Shown here: positions 48,291 to 57,947 of the stretch, in pieces
How positions within the stretch are numbered: position 1 is the stretch's first letter
How the letters are laid out: every line of letters starts with the position of its first letter
Assembly (NCBI RefSeq): GCF_009764265.1
Contig: NZ_RWIR01000092.1
Location: forward strand, 310,001 to 374,000
Direction of reading: 5' to 3'
DNA: 64,000 nucleotides
Origin: Pseudomonas sp. PB101
GTDB taxonomy: Bacteria; Pseudomonadota; Gammaproteobacteria; Pseudomonadales; Pseudomonadaceae
Translations under genes and position numbers: made by a program
Notes under the pieces: model-generated
What the model saw: only the letters and a program-made list of their open reading frames with translations
The model's database searches: none
What the model was told of the DNA's origin: nothing

Positions 48291-50396
48291 ATGCGCTCTT
48301 CAATGCCTGCCCCTTTTCGCCTTGCGCCCTACAGCCTTGGGCTCTCTGCCTTGTTGTCTGCCGGTTTTTCCTACGCTGCACCGACCACCCTGCCTGCCAC
48401 CTCGATCAGCGCCGAAGCTGAAGCCGACGACCCGCGGGTGACCCAAACCAGCACGGCGACCCGGACTGCTACACCGGTGCGCTACGTGCCACAAGCCATC
48501 GACTCGATCAAAACCTCGAACGTAGTGGATTACGGCACCAACGATCTAGGCACCGCGCTCAGCGGCATCCCCAACGTCAGCAGCGGCGCCGACACTCGCT
48601 TCGACAGCCTGCGCATCCGTGGTTTCGACGCCAGCAACGACTTCTATCTCGATGGCATTCGCGACGACAGTCAGTACGTGCGCGACTTGCACAACATTGA
48701 ACGCATCGACGTTCTGAAAGGCCCCGCCGCCGTGTTGTATGGCCGTGGCAGCCAGGGCGGCATCGTCAACCGGGTGAGCAAACTGCCCGAGTTCGGTCGC
48801 CGCTCGACCATCGAGGCCCAGGGTGGCAGCGAGGACTTGCGCAGCCTGTATGCCGACCTCAGCACCGACCCGTCCGAGAACATCAGCCTGCGCCTGAACA
48901 TGGGCAACATGGACGAGAACAGCTTCCGCGATGGCGTGAGCGGCAATCGCCAGCTGTTCGCGCCTTCGATGAGCTGGCAGCTGACGCCCGACCTGAACTG
49001 GCTGGTGCAGTACGAATACAGCCGCTACAACCGCACCCCTGATCGAGGCATTCCAGGGGCTGGCGGTCGCCCGGCCGACGTAGGACGCGATACCACTTAC
49101 GGCAGCGAAAACGACTTCATCGATGACAAGGCGCAATCCCTGCGCTCGAAACTCACTTATGAACTGAGCGACAACTGGCAACTGCGCCAGACCCTGGGGG
49201 TGTTCAAGCTCGACAGCGATTTCGACAACACTTACCTGAGCGGCTATGTCCCGGCGACCAACAAGGTCACGCGCCAGCACTGGCAGCAGGACCTGAACAC
49301 CCGCAATGTCTACAACAATGTCGAGCTCGAAGGTGGCTTCGATACCTTCGGCCTGGAACACCGCCTGCTCACCGGTATCGAAATCGGCAGCCAGCGCCGC
49401 GACCCGCTGCTGTACACCGCCGCCACTTCCGGGCCAGGCAGCTCACCAGTGCCGGCGCTGGACCTGTACACCCCCGACCGCAATTTGCGCCATACCGGGC
49501 GCATGGTGGTGTCGAGCAACACCCACACCGAGGTCGAGAGCCGTGCGGTGTATGTGCAGGATCAACTGCGCCTGAACGATCAATGGCAATTGCTCGCCGG
49601 CCTGCGTTACGACACGTTCGATATCGAGTCGACCAACAAGGTGCGCAATATTTCCGAAGACAGTGACAGCCACAGCACCAGCCCCCGCGTTGGCGTGGTC
49701 TGGACGCCGCTGCAAAATCACTCCTTCTACGCCTCCTGGAGCAAGACCTTCTCGCCGGTCGGCGGTGGCTTGATCGGCATCACCCCGGGCGCGGCCGGTA
49801 ACAGTAACGACCTGAGCCCCGAGCGGACCAAGCAGAAGGAAATCGGCGTGAAAAGTGACTGGCTCGACGATCGCCTGAGCACCACGCTGGCCATCTATGA
49901 GCTGGAACTCTACAACCGCCGCACCAGCGATCCGAACAACCCGACCATCACCCTGCTCACTGGCCTGCAACGTTCCCGCGGGATCGAATTGACCGCCGCC
50001 GGCAAAATTACCGGCAACTGGTACGTACGCGGTGGCGTGGGTGTGCAGGACGCAACGATCGAGAAGGACAACAACGGCCTGGAAGGCAAGCGCATCAACA
50101 ACGTGGCCAAGCACAACGGCAGCCTGTTCCTGACCTGGAAACCGGAAATGGGCTGGTACGCCGAAACCGGTCTGACCCTGGTTGGCGACCGTTATGCCGA
50201 CAACCTCAACACTACCGTATTGCCGGGCTATGGTCGCTGGGATGCGTTGGCCGGTTTCCGCCAGAAGGATTGGGATTTGCGCGCAGCGCTGAACAACATC
50301 AGCGACAAGACGTATTACTCCTCGGCGACCAGTGCATTCCAGATCCAACCGGGTGCGCCGCGTAGCCTGGTGGTGACGGGCACTTACAGCTTCTAA
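48291..50396 (+). CDS. TonB-dependent siderophore receptor
   Basis: This 701-residue outer membrane receptor has a signal peptide (cleavage near SYAA), a plug domain (VPQAIDSIKTSNVVDYGTND, LRIRGFDASNDFYLDGIRDD, then IERIDVLKGPAAVLYGRGSQ) and a 22-strand barrel ending ...VVTGTYSF with a terminal Phe. It belongs to the siderophore receptor group that includes catecholate and ferrichrome receptors; the ligand is not evident. The start could be 48291 or the ATG at 48303. It has no local sigma or anti-sigma gene and lacks an N-terminal signalling domain. Confidence 0.93.
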   Translation: MRSSMPAPFRLAPYSLGLSALLSAGFSYAAPTTLPATSISAEAEADDPRVTQTSTATRTATPVRYVPQAIDSIKTSNVVDYGTNDLGTALSGIPNVSSGADTRFDSLRIRGFDASNDFYLDGIRDDSQYVRDLHNIERIDVLKGPAAVLYGRGSQGGIVNRVSKLPEFGRRSTIEAQGGSEDLRSLYADLSTDPSENISLRLNMGNMDENSFRDGVSGNRQLFAPSMSWQLTPDLNWLVQYEYSRYNRTPDRGIPGAGGRPADVGRDTTYGSENDFIDDKAQSLRSKLTYELSDNWQLRQTLGVFKLDSDFDNTYLSGYVPATNKVTRQHWQQDLNTRNVYNNVELEGGFDTFGLEHRLLTGIEIGSQRRDPLLYTAATSGPGSSPVPALDLYTPDRNLRHTGRMVVSSNTHTEVESRAVYVQDQLRLNDQWQLLAGLRYDTFDIESTNKVRNISEDSDSHSTSPRVGVVWTPLQNHSFYASWSKTFSPVGGGLIGITPGAAGNSNDLSPERTKQKEIGVKSDWLDDRLSTTLAIYELELYNRRTSDPNNPTITLLTGLQRSRGIELTAAGKITGNWYVRGGVGVQDATIEKDNNGLEGKRINNVAKHNGSLFLTWKPEMGWYAETGLTLVGDRYADNLNTTVLPGYGRWDALAGFRQKDWDLRAALNNISDKTYYSSATSAFQIQPGAPRSLVVTGTYSF

Positions 50397-50408
50397 ACAC
50401 CACAACAC

Positions 50409-50501
50409 TTGTAGGAGCTGGCTTGCCAGCGATGGCAATTTTTCATTCAACACTGATGTTGAATGTGATGACCTCATCGCTGGCAAGCCAGCTCCTACAG
50501 G
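50409..50501. repeat. REPIN (inverted REP pair)
   Basis: TGTAGGAGCTGGCTTGCCAG at the left end is inverted at the right (CTGGCAAGCCAGCTCCTACA), with about 45 bp between. It follows the receptor gene. This is the usual form of Pseudomonas REP doublets. Confidence 0.85.
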
Positions 50502-50526
50502 AGGTCTGGCGGCAAAACCGTTGGAC

Positions 50527-50562
50527 AAAAAAAAGCGCTGCCATCCCGGCAGCGCTTTTTTA
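50527..50562. terminator. Bidirectional terminator
   Basis: AAAAAAGCGCTGCC pairs with GGCAGCGCTTTTTT around ATCCC. It lies between the receptor and the leftward small gene. Confidence 0.85.
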
Positions 50563-50582
50563 TCAATCCGTTGTTGTTCTTC

Positions 50583-50795
50583 TTATCCTTCCATCACATC
50601 CCACAACGCATCCAGTTCCGCCTCGCTGAACAAGCCAGCAGGGTAACGCTCGATCATCGTCCGGCGCGGATCAGTTTCGCTGATCTGACGCGTTCCATTG
50701 GACTTGAACCAGTGCGCCAGAATCTGGAGCGATTCGCTGTTTACGGCCAGGGGATGCAACGCCTTGTCGCTCACCACATTCACTTCGGCGTTCAT
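50583..50795 (-). CDS. Small hypothetical protein
   Basis: From ATG 50795, with GGGAGAG upstream, this gives 70 residues (MNAEVNVVSDKALHPLAVNS...). The C-terminal half DPRRTMIERYPAGLFSEAEL and LDALWDVMEG is acidic and helical. No domain is recognised. The frame extends 14 codons further upstream to 50837. It sits alone between two terminators. Confidence 0.65.
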   Translation of the reverse strand: MNAEVNVVSDKALHPLAVNSESLQILAHWFKSNGTRQISETDPRRTMIERYPAGLFSEAELDALWDVMEG

Positions 50796-50937
50796 TTCAG
50801 CGCTCTCTCCCGGTTTGTGAGCGGCTAACTTATCCAAGGTTTATGACAGAACATCGAAGTCCTCCCCTCCCCCGAGTTACACCAGCAGAGATACAAGAGC
50901 TGTGCCAAGGTTTCTGAAGTGTGGCCAAGTGGATACA

Positions 50938-50970
50938 AAAAAGCCCGCAACCCTGAAGGGCTGCGGGCTC
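50938..50970 (-). terminator. Terminator of the aguA transcript
   Basis: AGCCCGCA and TGCGGGCT pair around CCCTGAAGGG-like bases; on the leftward strand a run of T follows. It lies about 70 bp after the aguA stop. Confidence 0.8.
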
Positions 50971-51039
50971 TGTGCAATGTCGGAGGCGGATTTACAGCTT
51001 GAGGAATTTCGCAATCAACTCAAGCTGTTACAACCTCAC

Positions 51040-52146
51040 TCACTCTTTGTGCGGCGCCGGTTGCTGCTGGGTAAGGCAGTGAATATTGCCGCCCCCCAGT
51101 AACAGTTCGCGACCAGGCACCATCACCACTTCATGCTGTGGGAACAGGCTCTGCAGGATCTCCCTGGCCGGGCCATCCTGCGGGTCGTCGAAGCACGGCG
51201 CGATGATGCCGCCGTTGACGATCAGGAAGTTCACGTAGGAACCGGCCAGACGAACCGTCGGGTTGCGTTCCTGAGTACCATCGACCGGATCGACACCGGC
51301 GCACTCTTGCTCGGTCGCAAACAACGGACCCGGAATCGGCATCTTGTGCACCGTGAACGGGCGACCCTTGGCGTCGGTGCTGCTTTGCAGCACTTTCATC
51401 GCCGCCTGGCAGCGCGGGTAGTTCGGGTCCTGTGGATCATCGGTCCAGGCCAGCAGCACTTCACCCGGGCGCACGTAGCAGCAGAAGTTATCCACATGGC
51501 CGTCGGTTTCGTCGTTGAACAAGCCGTCCGGCAACCAGATGATTTTATCCACAGCCAGGTTCGCACTCAGCACCGCTTCGATTTCCGCGCGATTCATGTG
51601 CGGGTTGCGATTGCGGTTGAGCAGGCATTCTTCGGTGGTGATCAGGGTGCCTTCGCCATCGACGTGAATCGAGCCGCCTTCCAGCACGAAACCTTCGGTG
51701 CGGTAGCGCGGGCTGCGCTCGATCTCGAGGATCTTGCCGCCGACCTGCGAGTCACGGTTCCACGGCGAATACAGGCCGCCATCAAAACCGCCCCACGAAT
51801 TGAAGTCCCAGTTCACGCCACGGACTTCGCCATTGTTGTTGATGACGAAGGTCGGGCCGGTATCGCGGACCCAGGCGTCGTCGCTGGACATTTCCACTAC
51901 GCGGATATTCGGTACGTCCAGGCGGGCACGGGCGTTTTCGTACTGGCCGGCGGAAACCGCCACGGTCACCGGTTCGAAACGGGCGATGGCCTTGGCCACT
52001 GCGACGTGCGCGGCTTGCGCCGGCTTGCCACCCAGGCGCCAGTTGTCCGGGCGCTCGGGCCAGATCATCCAGGTTTGGGTTTGGGGTGCCCATTCGGCTG
52101 GCATGTAGAAGCCGTCGGCGCGAGGGGTGCTGTTCAACGTGGTCAT
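51040..52146 (-). CDS. aguA: Agmatine deiminase
   Basis: This 368-residue enzyme converts agmatine to N-carbamoylputrescine, a step from arginine to putrescine. The sequence has the family start [20 protein letters not shown] with WPERPDNW, the substrate motifs [31 protein letters not shown] and [20 protein letters not shown], and the catalytic Cys near the end in [11 protein letters not shown] (Cys357). The length is normal for Pseudomonas. The next gene upstream codes for an aminotransferase fusion, but 275 bp and a REPIN separate them. Confidence 0.97.
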   Translation of the reverse strand: MTTLNSTPRADGFYMPAEWAPQTQTWMIWPERPDNWRLGGKPAQAAHVAVAKAIARFEPVTVAVSAGQYENARARLDVPNIRVVEMSSDDAWVRDTGPTFVINNNGEVRGVNWDFNSWGGFDGGLYSPWNRDSQVGGKILEIERSPRYRTEGFVLEGGSIHVDGEGTLITTEECLLNRNRNPHMNRAEIEAVLSANLAVDKIIWLPDGLFNDETDGHVDNFCCYVRPGEVLLAWTDDPQDPNYPRCQAAMKVLQSSTDAKGRPFTVHKMPIPGPLFATEQECAGVDPVDGTQERNPTVRLAGSYVNFLIVNGGIIAPCFDDPQDGPAREILQSLFPQHEVVMVPGRELLLGGGNIHCLTQQQPAPHKE

Positions 52147-52321
52147 GGCTCAGGACTCCGGAATGGCTTTGATACCTGAAAAAATTGGAAGCGCAGTGGT
52201 ACACGCCGTGGACTGTGCCACTTTATATCCGATAAATATCGGCTTTTAAAGCACCATACATCCAGCAACACAAAAACAATCGATGAAAAGCCGATATCAA
52301 TCGAACTAACACCACCCTCCA

Positions 52322-52412
52322 TGTGGGAGCGAGCTTGCTCGCGATAGCGGTCATTCAGTCGAAAAAACTGTGACTGACATGGCCTCATCGCGAGCAAGCT
52401 CGCTCCCACAGA
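52322..52412. repeat. REPIN (inverted REP pair)
   Basis: TGTGGGAGCGAGCTTGCTCG at the left is inverted at the right end (CGAGCAAGCTCGCTCCCACA). It lies between aguA and the large aminotransferase gene. Confidence 0.85.
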
Positions 52413-52421
52413 GGTCAGTGT

Positions 52422-55334
52422 TTACAGCCCTTGCGCGAGCACCTTCGACAGCATGTCCACGAAGAAATCCACGCTCTGCCGTGAAGTGACCATCGGTGGC
52501 TTGATCTTGAGGATGTTCAGGTAATCGCCGGTCGGCTGCATGAAGATCCCCAGCTCACGCAAGCGATCGCACAGTGCGGTGGTTTCTTCGGTGGCCGGCT
52601 CCAGGGTTTCGCGGTTGCGGATCAGTTCGACACCCAGGTAGAAACCGGAACCGTGCACCGCACCCACTAACGGATGAATATCGATCAAGGCTTCGAGACG
52701 CTGCTTGAAGTGCCCGCCAACAACCTGGGCGTTCTCCCAGAGTTTTTCTTCTTCCATCACATCCAGCACGGCCATGCCGACCTGGCAACTGACCGGGCTA
52801 CCGCCGGCGGACGAGAAGAAGTAACCCTCGGCTTCCAGCGCCTCGGCGATTTCCCGGCGAGTGATGACCGCGCCCAGTGGCTGGCCGTTGCCCATGCCCT
52901 TGGCCATGGTGATGATGTCCGGCACCACGCCCTGCTCTTCGAAGCCCCAGAAAAAATCGCCCATGCGCCCGTAGCCGACCTGTACTTCATCGGCGATGCA
53001 CACGCCGCCCCGGTCCCGGACCATGCCATAGACTTGTTGCAAATAGCCCGGTGGCAGCGAAATGCCGCCGGCATTGCCATACACCGGCTCGCAGATAAAA
53101 CCGGCCAGTTGGCGTTTCTGCTCGGCGATTTTCGCCAGGTTGTGTTCGACGCTGCGCACATAATCCGGCGCGCTGTCGGGGCCACGGAACTCACCGCGAT
53201 AGGTGTTTGGCGCGGTCACCGGGTGTACCCAGTCCGGGCGGCTGCTCAAGGCCTTGGGGTTGTCGGCGATCGAGGTCGACACCGAATCCGCGCCCACCGT
53301 CCAGCCGTGATAGGCCTCCAGCACACTGAGCATGTCGCGCCCGCCGCTGTAGGCCCACGCCAGGCGAATCGCCAGGTCGTTGGCCTCGCTGCCGCTGTTG
53401 ACCAGGAACACGCGGTCCATGCCGTCCGGTGACAGTTTCAGCAAACGTTCGGAGAACTCGGCCACGGCCGCATAGTTGAAGCGCGAGTTGGTGTTGAGCA
53501 ACGACCATTGGCGACTGGCGACCGCCGCCATGCGTGGATGGCCGTGCCCCAATACCGCAACGTTGTTGAGCATGTCGAGGTAGGAACGGCCCTGCATGTC
53601 GATCAGATGGTTGCGCCAGCCACGCTCGATGCGCGGCGGGTCGACGTAATAATGTTTTTGCGTGCGGGCGAAACTGGCATCGCGCCGGGCCAGCAAGGTC
53701 GCGCCGTCGAGTTCCGGCTCGGCGTCACACGCCAGCCCCAGCAGAGCCGCCGGTGACGGGCACAGTGCCTGCCAGGCGGCGGCGCGCGATGGCGTGCAGA
53801 ACAACGGCGCATCGATCGACGCGCCACGGCACAACTGTACGAGCAAAGGTCCGCTGACCGAGCCCAGCACTTGGCCTTTGACCAGTGCCGCGCCGCTGTG
53901 CAGCGACGGCGTGACGCCCCAAAGCCGCACACTCAATTGCGGGCCGTCCAGTTGCAGCACGCCCGCCGACGGGTGATGCACCACCCCGGCAAACGGCGCT
54001 TCGACCGCCGTGCCCAGCGGCACACGCAACTCGACATGCAACGGGCAAGTGTCAGGCTCAACGTCGCTGTCAGGGCGGGTGTGGGACAGCCGGTACTGTC
54101 CGTAACGACTGGCCGCCAGGCCATGTGCCGCGGCTGCTTCATCCAACAGGCGCTGATCGACGCCCTCCTGCTCCCAGTTCCCGGCCTCGAAATGCGGGCT
54201 GAGCACACCCAGGTCGATAAGGGCGAACTCACGCCCCACCAGGCTCGGCAACAGCGGCGCAAAGCCCTCGCTGCCGATGGCCGCAAGACTCTGGCCGACG
54301 GCCGTGAGGATCGCCGCTTCCATCAATGCCAACGGTACCGACGTGGCCACACGGAAGATTTCCCATTCATGGACCAGGTTATCGCGGCTGTAGGCATTGC
54401 CCGGATCGATGCTGACCTGCTGTTCGCCGCTGAGCACCAACACCGCCGCACGGGCGACGATCAGCGGCCACAGCGCCAGCAGTTCTTCGTGTTGCAACGG
54501 ATTGACCGCGTGATAGGCCTGGATTGCCGGCAAAATGCAGAACGGATCGCCCTCGCCATGATGCAGCAGCGCGGCGCAGGTCACCGACAGATCGGTAATG
54601 CGCCAGGTGCGCACCAGGTCGCCGAAATCGATCACGCCTTGCAGCTGCCAATGGCGTTGCACATCACGCTGCCACACCACGTTGTCGTCGGTGATGTCCA
54701 TGTGAATGGCCTGCACCGGCAATCTGGCTTCCAGTGGCTGCAAATGCCGCTCGGCTTGCGCGGACGCTTCGACGATCAGTTTGCGCCGGGCTTCATCCTT
54801 GATCACCGGCAGCAAGTGCGCGATCAGGGCGTGAGCATGGCGGGCGTCCCATTGCAGGGTTCGCACCAGCCCCGGATGGTCGAAGTCCGCCAGGGCCAGG
54901 TCCATTTCACCGCACAGACGACCGAAGCCGGCCACCACCGTCGGGTTGAAATACTCGAGGCTGGTCAGCGGCTGGCCTTCGATGTAATCGAGCAGGCGAA
55001 CGTGGACTGCCTGGCCAGCAACCTCCAGAGACAGCAGGTCTGCGCCGTTTTTCGCCGCGATGACACGCGGCACATGCACATCCGGGTGCTCGCCCAGATG
55101 CTTGAGCCCGGCATGCTGTGCCTGGAGCTCGACCACTGCGTAGTCGCCACGGCAGATTTTCAGGACGAAACGCCCGCGGTCGCTGTCGACTCGGTAGTTC
55201 AGGTCCTGCTGGCTGCCAAGGGCCTGCAACTTGCCACTGAACCCGTAATGTTCTTCCAGCAGTTCCAGCGCCTGCTGCGCAGACACCTGCGGGCTGGGCA
55301 AACTGGCGCGATGAATCAACGTGGCGAGCGGCAT
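52422..55334 (-). CDS. Trifunctional fusion: APH-type kinase, M23-like domain, class III aminotransferase/phospholyase
   Basis: This 970-residue protein has three parts. Residues about 20-330 are an aminoglycoside-phosphotransferase/HYKK-like kinase (QAIHMDITDDNVVW and GVIDFGDLVRTWRITDLSV carry the catalytic and metal residues). About 430-530 is an M23-like domain (CPLHVELRVPLGTAVEAPFA) in which the metal-binding Asp appears to be Arg. About 560-970 is a class III PLP enzyme with FLVNSGSEANDLAIRLAW and Lys near 809 in ITMAKGMGNGQPLGA. The kinase plus AGXT2-like plan fits phosphorylation of an amino alcohol followed by phospho-lyase cleavage; the substrate is unknown. Confidence 0.9.
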   Translation of the reverse strand: MPLATLIHRASLPSPQVSAQQALELLEEHYGFSGKLQALGSQQDLNYRVDSDRGRFVLKICRGDYAVVELQAQHAGLKHLGEHPDVHVPRVIAAKNGADLLSLEVAGQAVHVRLLDYIEGQPLTSLEYFNPTVVAGFGRLCGEMDLALADFDHPGLVRTLQWDARHAHALIAHLLPVIKDEARRKLIVEASAQAERHLQPLEARLPVQAIHMDITDDNVVWQRDVQRHWQLQGVIDFGDLVRTWRITDLSVTCAALLHHGEGDPFCILPAIQAYHAVNPLQHEELLALWPLIVARAAVLVLSGEQQVSIDPGNAYSRDNLVHEWEIFRVATSVPLALMEAAILTAVGQSLAAIGSEGFAPLLPSLVGREFALIDLGVLSPHFEAGNWEQEGVDQRLLDEAAAAHGLAASRYGQYRLSHTRPDSDVEPDTCPLHVELRVPLGTAVEAPFAGVVHHPSAGVLQLDGPQLSVRLWGVTPSLHSGAALVKGQVLGSVSGPLLVQLCRGASIDAPLFCTPSRAAAWQALCPSPAALLGLACDAEPELDGATLLARRDASFARTQKHYYVDPPRIERGWRNHLIDMQGRSYLDMLNNVAVLGHGHPRMAAVASRQWSLLNTNSRFNYAAVAEFSERLLKLSPDGMDRVFLVNSGSEANDLAIRLAWAYSGGRDMLSVLEAYHGWTVGADSVSTSIADNPKALSSRPDWVHPVTAPNTYRGEFRGPDSAPDYVRSVEHNLAKIAEQKRQLAGFICEPVYGNAGGISLPPGYLQQVYGMVRDRGGVCIADEVQVGYGRMGDFFWGFEEQGVVPDIITMAKGMGNGQPLGAVITRREIAEALEAEGYFFSSAGGSPVSCQVGMAVLDVMEEEKLWENAQVVGGHFKQRLEALIDIHPLVGAVHGSGFYLGVELIRNRETLEPATEETTALCDRLRELGIFMQPTGDYLNILKIKPPMVTSRQSVDFFVDMLSKVLAQGL

Positions 55335-55511
55335 ACAACGACCCCTGAAATTTTATTAGGCGCCTATATCGCCACTGCTTCGGGCGATACGCAACCCCCC
55401 GGGGCCGGCATGGCGCCATTTGGTGAAAGCGGGCTTTGTTCTGGTACTCGCCTCGATCAGCACTTTGCGCAAGAATGGCGGCCATTAAACGCACACTGCT
55501 GGAGAGCCACC

Positions 55512-56057
55512 ATGAATGTTGTGACCACCGACCTGCCCGGTGTTCTGATCCTCGAACCCAAGGTCTTTGGTGACGAACGTGGTTTCTTCTACGAGAGTTT
55601 CAATGCCCGGGCCTTCAAGGAAGCCACCGGACTGGAAACTGAATTCGTTCAAGACAACCACTCCCGTTCGCAGAAGGGCGTGCTGCGCGGCCTGCATTAC
55701 CAACTGGAAAATACCCAGGGCAAACTGGTGCGCGTCACGGCAGGTGAAGTGCTGGACGTCGCCGTGGATATCCGTCGCAGCTCGCCGCACTTCGGTAAAT
55801 GGGTCGCCGTGCGCCTGTCCTCCGACAATCATCGCCAGCTCTGGGTCCCGGAAGGTTTTGCCCACGGATTCGTGGTCTTGAGCGAGTTTGCCGAGTTCCT
55901 GTACAAAACCACCGACTACTACACGCCGGCGGCCGAGCGCAGCATTCGCTGGGACGACCCGGACCTGGCCATCGACTGGCAACTGCAAGGCACGCCGCAG
56001 CTGTCGGCGAAAGATCAGGCCGGGGTATTTTTCAAGGACGCCGACGTCTTTGCCTGA
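55512..56057 (+). CDS. rfbC: dTDP-4-dehydrorhamnose 3,5-epimerase
   Basis: The 181-residue cupin enzyme has the RfbC motifs: GVLILEPKVFGDERGFFYES, QDNHSRSQKGVLRGLHYQ with the catalytic His in LRGLHYQ, VPEGFAHGFVVLSEFAEFLY and YKTTDYYTPAAERSIRWDDP. It makes the L-rhamnose precursor for LPS. A GGAGAG site precedes the ATG. The usual partners rfbA, B and D are not in the window, so it is a detached gene here. Confidence 0.96.
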   Translation: MNVVTTDLPGVLILEPKVFGDERGFFYESFNARAFKEATGLETEFVQDNHSRSQKGVLRGLHYQLENTQGKLVRVTAGEVLDVAVDIRRSSPHFGKWVAVRLSSDNHRQLWVPEGFAHGFVVLSEFAEFLYKTTDYYTPAAERSIRWDDPDLAIDWQLQGTPQLSAKDQAGVFFKDADVFA

Positions 56058-56129
56058 CGCTCGCCCATCAAGATGCCGCTGACCCAAGGCGGACAAGCCT
56101 AGGCATAATGCGCCTGTACCCACAGGCGC

Positions 56130-57947
56130 ATGCTGCTCATGAAACCGACCCTTCCTCCCAGACCCCGTTGGCGCAGCCTGGCCCTGCTGGCACTGTGCCT
56201 GGCGCCGTTGCTGTGGCCGCTCGAGCATCTGGCCGAGCGCTATTACCGCAGCGAGCTGGCCAGCCAGAATCGCCAGACCCTCGACCTCTATGTCGCCAAC
56301 CTGCTGGGCACCCTGCATCGCTATGAAGTGTTGCCACAGATCCTTGGCGACCTGCCGGCCCTGCGTGCCGTAGTCGGGGCGCCGGACGATAGCGTCACCC
56401 AGGGCAATGCCAACCGACTGCTGAAAAACATCGCGACCCAGACCGGCGCTGAAGTCATGTACCTGATGGATGCCACCGGCAAGACCCTGGCCGCCTCCAA
56501 CTGGGACAAGCACGACAGTTTCGTCGGGCGCAATTTTTCCTTCCGGCCGTATTTCAGCGAAGCCATGGCCGGGCGGCTCGGGCGCTTTTTCGGCCTGGGC
56601 ACGACCTCCGCCAAGCGCGGTTACTTTTTCGCCGCCGGGGTGCGCGACGGCGAAAAAATCGTTGGCGTGCTGGTGGTCAAGGTCGACCTCGACCACACCG
56701 AAAGCCTCTGGGGCAAAACCCCGGAACAACTGCTGCTGACCGATCACAACGGCGTGGTCATCCTCACCTCGCGACCGGAGTGGCGATTTCGCTCGACCCG
56801 CCCGTTGAGCGAGGACGAAAGCAAGGCCATCACCGCGATCCAGCCCTATCCGACCCGCGACCCAAAACCGCTGAAGCTCAATCCCAATGCCTGGCTGACC
56901 CAGACCCAGCCAATCGCCGAAACCGGCTGGAATGTCAGCATCCTCGCCCCGCGAACCTTGATCGACCGCCCGGTGCGCACGGTGGTGGCCATCGGCGGTG
57001 CAACCCTGCTGGTGCTGATGCTGTTGCTTGGACTGATGATGCAGCGCCGTCGCCACTACCTCGAACGCATCGACTTCGAAGGCAAGGCCCGCCGCGAACT
57101 GGAAGGCCGGGTCGCCGAGCGCACCAGCGATCTCGAAGGCCTGAACCGGCGCCTGAAACAGGAAGTGCTGGAGCGCGAACAGGCCCAGCAGGAGCTGGTC
57201 CGCGCCCAGGATGATCTGGTGCAGGCCGGCAAATTGTCGGCACTGGGCACCATGTCGGCGAGCATCAGCCACGAACTCAATCAACCGCTGGCAGCAATTC
57301 GCAGCTACGCGGAAAACGCCGAAGTATTGCTCGATCACCAGCGCACCGACGATGCCCGCGGCAATCTCAAGCTGATCAGCGAACTGACCGGGCGCATGGC
57401 TTCGATCATCGCCCACCTGCGCGCCTTTGCCCGGCGCGACCGGCATGCCCCGGAAAGCGTCGCCCTGCAACCGGCGCTGGACGATGCCCTGGCCTTGCTG
57501 GCCAAGCGCCGACGCAGCATGGAAGTCGAACTGATCCGCGACTTGCCCGCCGCCACCCTGTGGGTCGAGGCCGGGGAAACCCGCCTGCGCCAGGTACTCG
57601 GCAATCTGCTGGCCAACGCCCTGGATGCCCTGACGGAAAAAGGCCCGCCACGTAAACTCTGGCTGAGTGCCCAATCCACGGCCGAAGGCGTCAACCTGTA
57701 CATTCGCGACAATGGCCCCGGCTTTTGCATGGAAGCCCTCGGGCGTGCCAGCGAGCCGTTCTACACCACCAAGACCCGCACCCAAGGCCTTGGCTTAGGG
57801 CTGGCGATTTGCGAAACCCTGATGCGCGCCTTCGGCGGTGAACTGTCGTTCGCCAATCACAAGGAGGGCGGCGCCCTGATTACCCTGAAGCTGCGCGCAG
57901 GCGCACCGGGCGTGAGCCTGCAACCGTCCGAGGACCGAAGTGCATGA
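56130..57947 (+). CDS. dctB: C4-dicarboxylate sensor histidine kinase (DctB)
   Basis: The 605-residue kinase has a membrane helix near the N-terminus (about 15-35), a periplasmic double Cache/PDC sensor (QTLDLYVANLLGTLHRYEVL, VMYLMDATGKTLAASNWDKH, FSFRPYFSEAM), a second membrane helix (about 285-310), a coiled coil and a kinase core. The phospho-acceptor is His381 in SISHELNQPLAAIRSYAENA; the ATP-binding motifs DNGPGF and TQGLGLGLAICETL follow. It overlaps dctD by four bases. Similar pairs sense acidic amino acids, so the ligand is likely but not certain. Confidence 0.9.
   Translation: MLLMKPTLPPRPRWRSLALLALCLAPLLWPLEHLAERYYRSELASQNRQTLDLYVANLLGTLHRYEVLPQILGDLPALRAVVGAPDDSVTQGNANRLLKNIATQTGAEVMYLMDATGKTLAASNWDKHDSFVGRNFSFRPYFSEAMAGRLGRFFGLGTTSAKRGYFFAAGVRDGEKIVGVLVVKVDLDHTESLWGKTPEQLLLTDHNGVVILTSRPEWRFRSTRPLSEDESKAITAIQPYPTRDPKPLKLNPNAWLTQTQPIAETGWNVSILAPRTLIDRPVRTVVAIGGATLLVLMLLLGLMMQRRRHYLERIDFEGKARRELEGRVAERTSDLEGLNRRLKQEVLEREQAQQELVRAQDDLVQAGKLSALGTMSASISHELNQPLAAIRSYAENAEVLLDHQRTDDARGNLKLISELTGRMASIIAHLRAFARRDRHAPESVALQPALDDALALLAKRRRSMEVELIRDLPAATLWVEAGETRLRQVLGNLLANALDALTEKGPPRKLWLSAQSTAEGVNLYIRDNGPGFCMEALGRASEPFYTTKTRTQGLGLGLAICETLMRAFGGELSFANHKEGGALITLKLRAGAPGVSLQPSEDRSA

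Noticed and set aside
53871-55500. Long upstream extension of rfbC through the aminotransferase fusion region
   Set aside because: Only the last 181 codons match RfbC, and they begin with an ATG behind a good ribosome site.
55485-57785. 766-codon frame antisense to rfbC and dctB
   Set aside because: It covers two well-supported genes on the other strand and has shadow-like composition.
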